A stretch of DNA of 7,221 bases from Chlamydiota bacterium (GCA_027459365.1 DAIDIM010000046.1:1-7221); one strand, 5' to 3'. Counted from the first letter of the stretch, positions 1 through 6,344 are shown. Made by a program: numbers and translations. Notes: generated by a model from the letters alone, not told the origin.

Positions 1-66
1 CAGCCTGCGCTGTGGCAGGGAATGTTGTGTGTAATCCAGAAAGCATTTGCTAAGAAAAAAGAGTGA
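1..66 (+). CDS. 3' end of an unidentified upstream gene (partial)
   Basis: Frame 1 is open from the left edge and closes with TGA at 64-66, giving a 21-residue C-terminal tail that ends in the lysine-rich AFAKKKE. A basic C-terminus is plausible for a real protein, but the piece is too short to assign to a family. Frame 3 is also open from the edge but stops at TAA 51-53, so which frame is real cannot be decided here. In known chlamydial genomes the murC-ddl fusion lies a short distance upstream of the ftsQ-like gene. That makes a cell-wall ligase a reasonable guess, but nothing in these residues shows it. Confidence 0.3.
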   Translation, partial: QPALWQGMLCVIQKAFAKKKE

Positions 67-197
67 TTGCAAGGGTTGAAAATGATCCTAAGGTGGTGCT
101 AGGGGATCGAACATTCGACATCACTATTGTAGATTTGGAACTCACTCCACAGACCGTTCTCTCTCTATTAAGAATGGCTCTTAAGGCGTTTCTTTAA
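63..197 (+). CDS. possible 44-residue coupled reading frame, or remnant of a gene end
   Basis: A GTG at 63 overlaps the TGA of the preceding frame (GTGA) and opens 44 codons ending with TAA at 195-197. The product has a believable composition: a charged start, a central stretch reading DRTFDITIVDLELTP, and a hydrophobic amphipathic end (SLLRMALKAFL). No family is recognised. The same frame is also open before position 51, interrupted by a single TAA. The segment could therefore equally be the end of a longer gene broken by a stop or a frameshift. No clear Shine-Dalgarno sequence precedes the GTG, only an A-rich run. Low confidence. Confidence 0.22.
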   Translation: MIARVENDPKVVLGDRTFDITIVDLELTPQTVLSLLRMALKAFL

Positions 198-198
198 T

Positions 199-210
199 CA
201 TTCATGAATG
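199..210. repeat. 12-bp perfect palindrome upstream of the ftsQ-like gene
   Basis: CATTCATGAATG is identical to its reverse complement. It lies about 30 bases upstream of the -10-like box before the ftsQ-like gene, a position where a dimeric regulator could bind. A 12-bp palindrome can occur by chance in AT-rich DNA, so an operator role is only a possibility. Confidence 0.2.
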
Positions 211-240
211 CGGTTCTGTGCAAGAAACCATGATTTTGGT

Positions 241-246
241 TATTAT
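241..246 (+). promoter_or_regulatory. -10-like box immediately before the ftsQ-like gene
   Basis: TATTAT matches the sigma-70 -10 consensus at five of six positions. A sequence 17 bases upstream (GTGCAA, 218-223) is a poor -35. Transcription from this box would start around 252-256, on or next to the ATG at 256, giving a leaderless or nearly leaderless message. This would fit the absence of a Shine-Dalgarno sequence. AT-rich DNA makes chance matches common. Confidence 0.22.
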
Positions 247-255
247 ACGTTGTAA

Positions 256-1128
256 ATGCGAAAGATTTTGATTGCTTCTTGCTGTTTTACGTTTGTTTCA
301 TTTTTTGCGATTCAATATTTTTGGAAACAATCAAAGCTTGAAAAAATTCACAATCCGAAATATTTTATCTCCGCTCTCATTCAAACAGGTCCTGAAAAAG
401 AGGCTTTGCAAACTGCATATTTAGCAGAGCTTTTGGAACTCAGTTGCGATGCACCAACAAATCTCTATGCCTTTGATCTGAAATTAGGAGAGAAAAAACT
501 TCTCTCTTCCCCCCTTATCGAAGAAGCGCATATCAAGAAAATGGCTCCAAATGTGTTATATATCGATTATTCTGTGAGAAAACCGAAAGCACGGCTTGGT
601 GATTATCAAAATATTGCCATTGATAAAGAGGGTTTTTTATTTCCGATTTCTCCATTCTATGCACCAAAGGAACTTCCTGAGATTTATCTTGGACTGCCAG
701 ATTTTGGAGCAGAAGAGGATTCTTTTGGGAGAAAAGGGGGACAATGGTTGGTCCCACTACAGGATCGGTATTTTGCCTTTGCAATGGAAGTTTTGCATTT
801 TTTAGAGGGGTTACCTTGGAAGGAGGGAATCCGGATCAAGAGAATCGATGTCTCAAATGCATTTGCAAAAAGTCTAGGGACTCGAGAAATTGTCATAATG
901 ACTGAAGAGGAGGTCATGATCAAAAATCAGCAGTGTATATTTCCCAAAATGTTGCGTCTTTGTCCCAAAGATTACATGAAACAGATGCACAATTTTTTGG
1001 GCTTACGAAAAAAAATGATGGATGATTACAGCAAACAATTGACCGACGCTGTCATTCCTAGAACCGGAAAATTTTCACCACGAATTGTCGATCTTCGCAT
1101 TCCACATCTCGCTTTCGTTGAGAATTAA
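256..1128 (+). CDS. ftsQ: FtsQ-like cell division protein (bitopic, POTRA domain)
   Basis: This is probably the chlamydial FtsQ counterpart. FtsQ is a single-pass inner-membrane divisome protein that works with FtsB and FtsL and controls septal peptidoglycan synthesis. The 290 residues begin with MRK and one hydrophobic segment (about 4-23), followed by a periplasmic part. The POTRA-like region spans about 35-112, with NLYAFDL (69-75) in the place of the usual nLf.ldl. It continues through IEEAHIKKMAPNVLYIDYSVRKP (88-110), which follows the P.V..A.V.R..P..L.I.V..R.P pattern of FtsQ. Residues 120-130 (IAIDKEGFLFP) match the D..G..F signature, and IVDLRIP near 277-283 matches the C-terminal vDLR motif. 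The start is fixed: an in-frame TAA lies at 253-255, and the next Met would lose the membrane segment. No ribosome-binding site is visible. Sequence identity to model FtsQ proteins is low, so the call rests on architecture and motifs. Confidence 0.72.
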   Translation: MRKILIASCCFTFVSFFAIQYFWKQSKLEKIHNPKYFISALIQTGPEKEALQTAYLAELLELSCDAPTNLYAFDLKLGEKKLLSSPLIEEAHIKKMAPNVLYIDYSVRKPKARLGDYQNIAIDKEGFLFPISPFYAPKELPEIYLGLPDFGAEEDSFGRKGGQWLVPLQDRYFAFAMEVLHFLEGLPWKEGIRIKRIDVSNAFAKSLGTREIVIMTEEEVMIKNQQCIFPKMLRLCPKDYMKQMHNFLGLRKKMMDDYSKQLTDAVIPRTGKFSPRIVDLRIPHLAFVEN

Positions 1129-1154
1129 TTGCCACTAGAGTAATTTTATTTTTA

Positions 1155-3929
1155 ATGAGAATTGTTTTATTTATAGCTATTTCTTCTTCCTTATTCGGCG
1201 CTAGCTCATCCACATGGGTGGGCACAACGACAAATTGGGGAACTGCGACGAATTGGAATCCGCAAACTGTTCCGAATGCGATAGATGCTATAGCCATATT
1301 CCCAGCCACTTTTACAAGTCAACCTATGGTGAGTGCGCAGTTTATAGTAGGTTCTATTCAGCTACAATCAACACCAACACCTACGACAATTTCGGGTACT
1401 GGTTCTTTGACTTTTAGTGTATCTACCGGAACTGCCTCTATTATGGCAACGACGACCGGTCACATGATTTCTCCGAATCTCACCCTAACGAGCAATTTGG
1501 CAACAAATGTTTCTCAGAATTCGATCATCACTCTTTCTGGGGTCATTTCAGGTGGTGGTTCTTTTACAGTTGGCGGAGCAGGAACTACGGCGCTTACAGG
1601 AACGAATACTTTTTCAGGAGGGGTTATCGTCAGTTCTGGCACCCTACAAGTCAATTCTGATAGCGCGCTTGGAGCTCTGGCTAACTCTGTCCATCTTTCT
1701 GGGACTTTGCAAGCATCTGGGCCTATTACAAGCGCTCGGAGTTTTGTCTTAAATGCAGCTACCTTCGATACGTTGACACAAACAATCACATTGAACGGCC
1801 CGATTAGCGGAAATACTTTGACAAAAGTTGGTTCTGGTACTCTAGTTCTTTCAGGGTCAAATACTTATGCTGGAAGTACGAACATCAACATCGGAACACT
1901 TAACATTTCATCCGATCAGAATTTAGGGATAAGTACAACTCCATTGATCCTTGCAAACAATACAACTTTACAAGCAGGAAACTCTTATTTACTCGGGGGG
2001 AGCCGTCCGATAACGGTGACTGGTGCTGTGACGATTGATACAGGCGCTTTTAGTCCCACGATTGCAAGTAACATTACAGGAAGTGGTTTTTTAAATATCA
2101 TTGGTACGCAGTTGACTTTAACAGGAACAAATACGTATACCGGATCGACCAATGTCAACGGTGCAACGCTGCTTGGAAATACGACCAGTTTACAAGGATC
2201 AATCAATGCGATTAATGGTGGCGCTGTTGTATTTAATCAAGCAATGAATGGAACCTATGCTGGCTCTTACAATGGAGCTTCAGGAACAACGCTACAACTA
2301 CAAGGCGGAGGAACAATTACTTTTTCTGGAAATAGCTCCACTTCTTTAAGCATAACAAATCTGCAAAATGCAAATTTCGTTCTTACAGGTTCACTTGGAT
2401 CAAGCGCTTTCAATATTGATCCGAGCTCTACTTTATCTGGTACAGGAACACTCAATACGACAGCTGGAATCGATAATTCAGGCAAAATTATTCCAGGAAT
2501 CTCAGGTGGCGTGGGAACATTATCGATCAATGGGAACGTGACCATGAGTCCAAACCAAGGAACATTGGTTTCGGTCATCCAACCACTCACCAATAGCCTT
2601 TTGCAAAGCAATGGAATTGCAACGGTAACGAATGGAATTTTGAGTCTCCAATTTGATCCGACTGCCTTCTATCCTTTAGAAAGAGCATATACACTTTTAA
2701 CTGCTGGTTCGGTTGTCGGAACTTTTGGCACTGTTCTCACATCCAACCCTCAATTTATTCCAACAATTATTTATACGCCAAACGCTGTCGAACTCCTTTT
2801 GAAAAATTTACAACCTTTTTTCTCCTTTCCTTTTGGCAATTCCAATGAGAAGGCTGTCGGCCGGAATATCGATATTTTAAGTCGTGAATCCCTTTTGAGT
2901 GCCGACTTTATTGCAGTGATCAATTCTTTGGTAGGAGAAACTGTATCGGAGATCAATCGAGCATTGGATCAATTGCATCCTGCACAAATCAGCGCTTTGG
3001 CCGATTTACAAACTACCCTTGGCGGTCAACTTCTGAACAGACTTAATGAAAGAAATGGATTTTTTTGTGGATGCAATTGTGATGCGAGTTCGTTTTTTTG
3101 GATTGAGCCTTTTGGAAATTGGTTACAAGAGAAAAAACAGGAAATGCAAACAGGATTCCATGGAACAACGCGTGGGATTAGTGCTGGATTTGATCAGCAG
3201 TTTTTTGACATTTGGACGATTGGACTTGCGGGGATTTATCAACTCACAGATTTAAGATGGTCTCATAATCGTGGATATGCCTATTTAAAAGGGGCCTATG
3301 GCGCCTTTTATACCGATATTCATACAGGGAGATTTTATCTCGGCACCTCTGTATATCTTGGGAAAGATTGGAACCACATTATCAGACAAATTCGATTTAG
3401 CACGATCAGAAGACAAGCCAAATCGCATTCCATTGCATATGATGCAGGAGCACAACTCACAACCGCTTATTTTTTCGGCAATCGCTCCTTTCATCTTTTC
3501 CCCTATGCAACTGTTGACTTTCTCTATCTTGAAAACCCCCCTTTTTCTGAGCATGGAGCCATATCCTTAAATCTCAATGTTCAAGAATACCGGAGTTCTA
3601 CACTTCGCGCAGAATCTGGTCTAAGCATGCGTTTCATCGATCATAACCGAGATGAGACATTCTGTATAACTCCTTTATTCTCAATGGGATATGTGTTAGA
3701 ATTGCCACTTCATCGAGATCGCTTTAGAGCCCGCTTTGAGGGAATGCCAATTGCTTTTATTACAAGAGGTTGGAATATGGCCTGGCAATTGCTCAATCTA
3801 AAATTTGGGCTCACATTGACCTATCGTTGTTTTTCAATCGATTCGCAATACATCGCTGATGTATCGACAGAAGGCAATCAACCGTACATAAATCAGAGAG
3901 CCAATTTCAGGTTCGGCTGGCAGTGGTAG
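1155..3929 (+). CDS. autotransporter (type Va) with PATR passenger repeats and C-terminal beta-barrel
   Basis: A 924-residue surface or secreted protein that carries its own outer-membrane translocator. Residues 1-17 are a signal peptide (MRIVLFIAISSSLFG-A). A W.G.T.NW...TNW.....PN segment at 21-41 resembles the start of many large autotransporter passengers. The passenger (about 20-550) is rich in Gly, Ser, Thr and Asn and contains at least three passenger-associated transport repeats. Residues 440-548 look like the autochaperone region (GKIIPG, then alternating strands ending Y.PNAVELLL). A helical linker (565-633) precedes the barrel (about 645-924), which has alternating aromatic strands and ends in FRFGWQW. 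A Cys cluster (638, 640, 642) marks the linker-barrel junction. Classic chlamydial Pmp motifs are scarce (one GGAV, one FVLN), so this is not a typical Pmp. The gene follows the ftsQ-like gene by 26 bases. ATG 1155 is the only nearby start that keeps the signal peptide. The specific ligand or activity is unknown. Confidence 0.9.
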   Translation: MRIVLFIAISSSLFGASSSTWVGTTTNWGTATNWNPQTVPNAIDAIAIFPATFTSQPMVSAQFIVGSIQLQSTPTPTTISGTGSLTFSVSTGTASIMATTTGHMISPNLTLTSNLATNVSQNSIITLSGVISGGGSFTVGGAGTTALTGTNTFSGGVIVSSGTLQVNSDSALGALANSVHLSGTLQASGPITSARSFVLNAATFDTLTQTITLNGPISGNTLTKVGSGTLVLSGSNTYAGSTNINIGTLNISSDQNLGISTTPLILANNTTLQAGNSYLLGGSRPITVTGAVTIDTGAFSPTIASNITGSGFLNIIGTQLTLTGTNTYTGSTNVNGATLLGNTTSLQGSINAINGGAVVFNQAMNGTYAGSYNGASGTTLQLQGGGTITFSGNSSTSLSITNLQNANFVLTGSLGSSAFNIDPSSTLSGTGTLNTTAGIDNSGKIIPGISGGVGTLSINGNVTMSPNQGTLVSVIQPLTNSLLQSNGIATVTNGILSLQFDPTAFYPLERAYTLLTAGSVVGTFGTVLTSNPQFIPTIIYTPNAVELLLKNLQPFFSFPFGNSNEKAVGRNIDILSRESLLSADFIAVINSLVGETVSEINRALDQLHPAQISALADLQTTLGGQLLNRLNERNGFFCGCNCDASSFFWIEPFGNWLQEKKQEMQTGFHGTTRGISAGFDQQFFDIWTIGLAGIYQLTDLRWSHNRGYAYLKGAYGAFYTDIHTGRFYLGTSVYLGKDWNHIIRQIRFSTIRRQAKSHSIAYDAGAQLTTAYFFGNRSFHLFPYATVDFLYLENPPFSEHGAISLNLNVQEYRSSTLRAESGLSMRFIDHNRDETFCITPLFSMGYVLELPLHRDRFRARFEGMPIAFITRGWNMAWQLLNLKFGLTLTYRCFSIDSQYIADVSTEGNQPYINQRANFRFGWQW
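1551..2174 (+). repeat. three passenger-associated transport repeats (PATR) in the autotransporter
   Basis: Three copies of a roughly 31-residue unit lie at residues 133-166 (1551-1652), 221-251 (1815-1907) and 309-340 (2079-2174). Each has the form G.G...(V/I)G...L(T/S)G(T/S)NT(F/Y).G.......GTL. The core reads LTGTNTFSGG, LSGSNTYAGSTN and LTGTNTYTGSTN in the three copies. The second and third are clearly closest to each other. Their DNA has drifted at many third positions, which suggests an old duplication under protein-level constraint. Such repeats form coils of the passenger beta-helix and assist its export. Confidence 0.75.
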
Positions 3930-3943
3930 ACGAATTTTTGTTT

Positions 3944-4143
3944 TCACCACACGCTTGGAAGCCTCGCTAGAGACTATAGAGAACACAGAGGAGAGCCGGA
4001 AAAGTGTAACCTATGTCGGTGAACTAAGTGTTAAACCGCGACAGGAATTCTCCTTTTTCGTCTCCGAAAAAGAAGAGTTTTTTTCTCTAAAGCACCCTCT
4101 GTGTTCTCTATAGTCTCTAGCGAGGCCTCCGAGCGGTTGGTGA
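3944..4143. repeat. 200-bp inverted-repeat element (possible MITE-like or bidirectional terminator element)
   Basis: The arms 3944-3991 and 4096-4143 are 48 bp each and match at 44 positions when one is reverse-complemented. The inner 31 bp (3961-3991 against 4096-4126) are perfect. The loop is 104 bp. The element fills nearly all the space between the converging autotransporter and porin genes. The arms contain ACTATAGAGAACACAGAG, a wording close to CACAGAGAACACAGAG-type repeats seen dispersed in various bacterial genomes. The loop contains two related words, AGTGTAACC (4003-4011) and AGTGTTAAACC (4027-4037), that look like the repeated end motifs of some insertion sequences. No transposase frame is present. 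T-rich flanks make a target duplication impossible to judge. It could be a non-autonomous mobile element, an IS-end remnant, or a terminator. Confidence 0.8.
4045..4084 (+). terminator. possible intrinsic terminator inside the inverted-repeat loop
   Basis: A perfect 8-bp stem (CTTTTTCG 4053-4060, CGAAAAAG 4065-4072) closes a TCTC tetraloop. It extends outward past one mismatch by several further pairs, including G-U pairs, to about 4045 and 4080. A run of seven T follows at 4078-4084, partly overlapping the stem base. This has the shape of a rho-independent terminator for the plus-strand autotransporter transcript. The stem is AT-rich and therefore weak. The larger outer hairpin is also followed on the plus strand by a T-rich run (4144-4158) and could terminate on its own. 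Confidence 0.4.
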
Positions 4144-4164
4144 TTTTTTTCTTTTTTCTCTAGA

Positions 4165-5157
4165 CTAAAAATCTAATGTAACTCGTGCTGTTAGACCTTG
4201 CAGGGCTAGCAGACTTGAGTTGATCAGTGTTTCTTTTGCATCACTTGGGAGGCCTGCTGTAGAGCGATGCACTTCCGCTAAATTAAACCATGTATTGATC
4301 TCATATCCTGCAAAGACCTCCGCTCGATTTGCACAGAAGTTTTTTTGCCACGATAGGCCAAATATCCCTTGTAGCGCAAATGTTGGGCGTATGTCAAAAT
4401 AGTGGGCATCGCGAATGGGAAAATTTGAAAAAATGGTCGTTTGAGTTGCGATGTTGTGATAAGAACCAAGCAATGTGGCAATAGTGGTTCCTCCTGACAT
4501 ATAAATATCCCATCCACAAAACCAATCAATCATTGTACCAACACGCAAGCCACCCCCAATGTACTTCCATCGATTGCGAATCTCGGTCGAGTCGTAGTGG
4601 ACAATCCAGTTTTGGTTGATCCATGCAACTGTTCCTCCTCCTATAAAGCGGGCTCTTAAATGGGGATTTGGATTGGAATAGCAATCGGCGAGGAAATCGG
4701 CGACATTATAATTTAAATGGATATGGCTTGTTGCATGAGTTAGAGGAGATGTAACTTCAGGCCATGTCCCTGTTAAGAATCGATCGGGTTGATCGGGTGC
4801 AGAGACTGAATCGCTTCCTCGTGCAGTAAGTCTTGTATATTGCCACCATACCTCCCAATAGTGCGGCGCTCTAAAAAAGGCAAGTGCGAGTCGAAAGCCA
4901 GGTTCCCCATCAAAGGTAGCGCGGGCATATTCCCCTTGGGCAAACACAGTTCCAGGAGGAGATGCATGTTGCATTTTGAGTGCATAATCAAGAGCCCCTT
5001 CTTCAACTCGCCAGTATAGAAAGCTCACATGACCAGACATGCATTGCACATCCCTTCGAAAAAGATCTGCATCATAGGGAATGGGATCTACATAATAATA
5101 TTCGTCAGCAAAAAGAAAAGCTGTAGTGAAAATAAGAGAAAGGAATCGGTGTTTCAT
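4165..5157 (-). CDS. MOMP-like / Lpg1974-family outer membrane pore protein
   Basis: A beta-barrel outer-membrane protein of the Legionella_OMP (Lpg1974) type, the family that includes the MOMP-like proteins expanded in environmental chlamydiae. It is likely a porin or structural envelope protein. From the chosen start it has 330 residues: signal peptide MKHRFLSLIFTTAFLFA followed by mature DEYYYVDP. Family-like features include FLYWRVEEGALDYA near the mature N-terminus, LNYNVADFLADC (about residues 148-159), then RARFIGGGTVAWINQNW, and a C-terminus LTARVTLDF that alternates and ends in Phe as outer-membrane barrels do. Three Cys lie in the mature barrel region and one near its start, which could matter for the disulfide-linked envelope typical of chlamydiae. 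The frame extends upstream to ATG 5208 and ATG 5163. The 5157 start gives the cleanest signal peptide and avoids overlap with the divergent gene. It converges on the autotransporter and diverges from the glycosyltransferase. Confidence 0.78.
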   Translation of the reverse strand: MKHRFLSLIFTTAFLFADEYYYVDPIPYDADLFRRDVQCMSGHVSFLYWRVEEGALDYALKMQHASPPGTVFAQGEYARATFDGEPGFRLALAFFRAPHYWEVWWQYTRLTARGSDSVSAPDQPDRFLTGTWPEVTSPLTHATSHIHLNYNVADFLADCYSNPNPHLRARFIGGGTVAWINQNWIVHYDSTEIRNRWKYIGGGLRVGTMIDWFCGWDIYMSGGTTIATLLGSYHNIATQTTIFSNFPIRDAHYFDIRPTFALQGIFGLSWQKNFCANRAEVFAGYEINTWFNLAEVHRSTAGLPSDAKETLINSSLLALQGLTARVTLDF

Positions 5158-5216
5158 ATTCATCACATTAAAAAAAAGTGGATCTTTTCTCAAGAAAAAT
5201 TTTATCATTAATAGGC
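5158..5216. promoter_or_regulatory. compact divergent promoter region between porin and glycosyltransferase genes
   Basis: About 59 bases separate the preferred start codons of two diverging genes, so both promoters must lie here or inside the opposite gene. On the minus strand TAAAAT (5204-5199) matches a -10 box at five of six positions. It would give a leader of about 35 bases before the porin ATG, and that leader contains a purine-rich GAGAAAAG. No good -35 accompanies it. On the plus strand TATCAT (5203-5208) is a -10-like box only eight bases before GTG 5217. The two boxes overlap, which would make the two transcripts compete. The assignments are tentative. Confidence 0.3.
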
Positions 5217-6344
5217 GTGAAATATCTGCTGCTTATCTTTTTTTGTTTCTCTCTTTTTGCGAAAGAGACGATTTGTCTGAATATGATTGTCAAGAATGAA
5301 AGTCCTGTGATTCGGAGATGTTTAGAGTCTGTACGCCCCTATATCGATTATTGGGTCATTGTGGATACAGGATCAACTGATGGCACACAGAAAATCATCC
5401 GCAATTATCTCAAAGATATTCCGGGAGTTTTGGTTGAGAGACCTTGGAAAAATTTTGGAACCAATCGGACAGAAGCTGTTCAACTTGCTCAACATAAAGG
5501 GGATTATCTCCTTTTTATAGATGCAGATGATACTTTGAAAGTGGATGATTTGACTTGCTTTTCTAATTTGACGGAAGATCTTTATTTCATGTGGAGAGGA
5601 CTTGAAACTTTTTCATGGAAAAGTGCGCAACTTGTGAAAGGGGATATTCCTTGGAAATATGTTGGTGTCACTCATGAATATTTAACTTGCGATGAGCCTT
5701 ACACAAGTGATTTATTAGAGGGTGTTAAATATGTGACTGGAGATGGAGGGCATCGTTCGCAGGGGAAAGCCAAGTTTTTAGAAAACATTTGTTTGCTTGT
5801 TGAGGGAATTCAACAAGAACCTGAAAATGCAAGATACTATTTTTATCTGGCAGAAAGTTACCGAGACGCAGGCGAAAAGGCAAAAGCCCTTGAATGGTAT
5901 CAAAAACGGGTTTCAAAAGGGGGTTGGGCCGAAGAGGTGTATTGGTCTTTGTTGCAAATTGGCCACTGTTTGGATGATTTAGGACTTGCCAAAAATGTAG
6001 TTCAAGAAAGTTATTTAAATGCTTTCCGTTTTCGCCCAACCCGCATTGAAACAATTTATTTTTTGGCTCAAAATTGCAATAATGCAAGAGACTATGAGTC
6101 TGCCTATTCGTTTTTAAAATTAAGCGAGTCTATTGAGGCGCAAAAAGATGCTGTTTTCAACCTCGATTGGATTCCAGATTACGGACTGACCCTTCTCCGC
6201 TCCATTTGTACATATTATTTAGGTAAATATCAGGAATCCATTGACGCATGTGAAGAGCTATTAGCCAATCCCAGATTACCAGAATCCTGGCGTGAACAAA
6301 CAGTTAAAAACATGCAATTTTCTCTAGAAAAGATAAGACAATGA
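5217..6344 (+). CDS. family 2 glycosyltransferase with TPR-like C-terminus and signal-like N-terminus
   Basis: An inverting GT-A fold glycosyltransferase (GT2) that would move a sugar from a nucleotide donor to an unknown acceptor. Counted from this GTG start (375 residues), the catalytic domain opens with CLNMIVKNES (20-29). VDTGSTDGT follows at 49-57 for nucleotide binding, then PWKNFGTNR (76-84) and the metal-binding DXD motif as DADD (102-105). VTHEYL (151-156) is a conserved piece of the TPR-linked GT2 group. From about 200 onward helical repeats appear, including YFYLAESYRDAGEKAKALEW (208-227), typical of TPRs that recognise protein acceptors. Unusually, the N-terminus is VKYLLLIFFCFSLFA-KE, a signal peptide or membrane anchor placed directly before the first beta-strand. 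An alternative GTG at 5178 adds 13 residues and keeps the hydrophobic segment. It overlaps the next gene by ATGA. Donor and acceptor are unknown. Confidence 0.85.
   Translation: MKYLLLIFFCFSLFAKETICLNMIVKNESPVIRRCLESVRPYIDYWVIVDTGSTDGTQKIIRNYLKDIPGVLVERPWKNFGTNRTEAVQLAQHKGDYLLFIDADDTLKVDDLTCFSNLTEDLYFMWRGLETFSWKSAQLVKGDIPWKYVGVTHEYLTCDEPYTSDLLEGVKYVTGDGGHRSQGKAKFLENICLLVEGIQQEPENARYYFYLAESYRDAGEKAKALEWYQKRVSKGGWAEEVYWSLLQIGHCLDDLGLAKNVVQESYLNAFRFRPTRIETIYFLAQNCNNARDYESAYSFLKLSESIEAQKDAVFNLDWIPDYGLTLLRSICTYYLGKYQESIDACEELLANPRLPESWREQTVKNMQFSLEKIRQ

Noticed and set aside
1129..1156. TTGCCA at 1129-1134 and TTTAAT at 1151-1156 as a promoter for the autotransporter.
   Set aside because: The -10 box would overlap the ATG at 1155, so the transcript would start inside the coding region.
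1551..2174. The spaced repeats as a CRISPR array or DNA-level tandem repeat.
   Set aside because: The repeats are conserved at the protein level, in frame and diverged at third positions, as expected of PATR units in an autotransporter passenger.
1514..2611. Several long antisense open frames opposite the autotransporter passenger.
   Set aside because: They are shadows of the repetitive Gly/Ser/Thr codons. They have no signal, no start context and no recognisable domain.
1155..3929. Classification of the autotransporter as a chlamydial polymorphic membrane protein (Pmp).
   Set aside because: Pmp passengers carry many GGA(I/L/V) and FxxN motifs. Only single isolated matches are present here, while PATR units are clear.
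3955..4113. An open frame of about 52 codons from TTG 3955 across the inverted-repeat element to TAG 4111-4113.
   Set aside because: There is no ATG or GTG with a ribosome-binding site, and the frame runs through both repeat arms. The product is low-information and matches no family I recognise. It is most likely a by-product of the repeat.
5162..5194. TTGAGA and TAATGT spaced 17 bases apart on the minus strand as the porin promoter.
   Set aside because: The spacing is good, but the -10 lies directly against the candidate starts at 5163 and 5157. Transcription would begin within or after those codons.
5725..6087. A 120-codon antisense open frame opposite the glycosyltransferase TPR region.
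   Set aside because: The sense frame has clear TPR-like and GT2 motifs, and the antisense product resembles nothing and has no promoter or ribosome-binding context.
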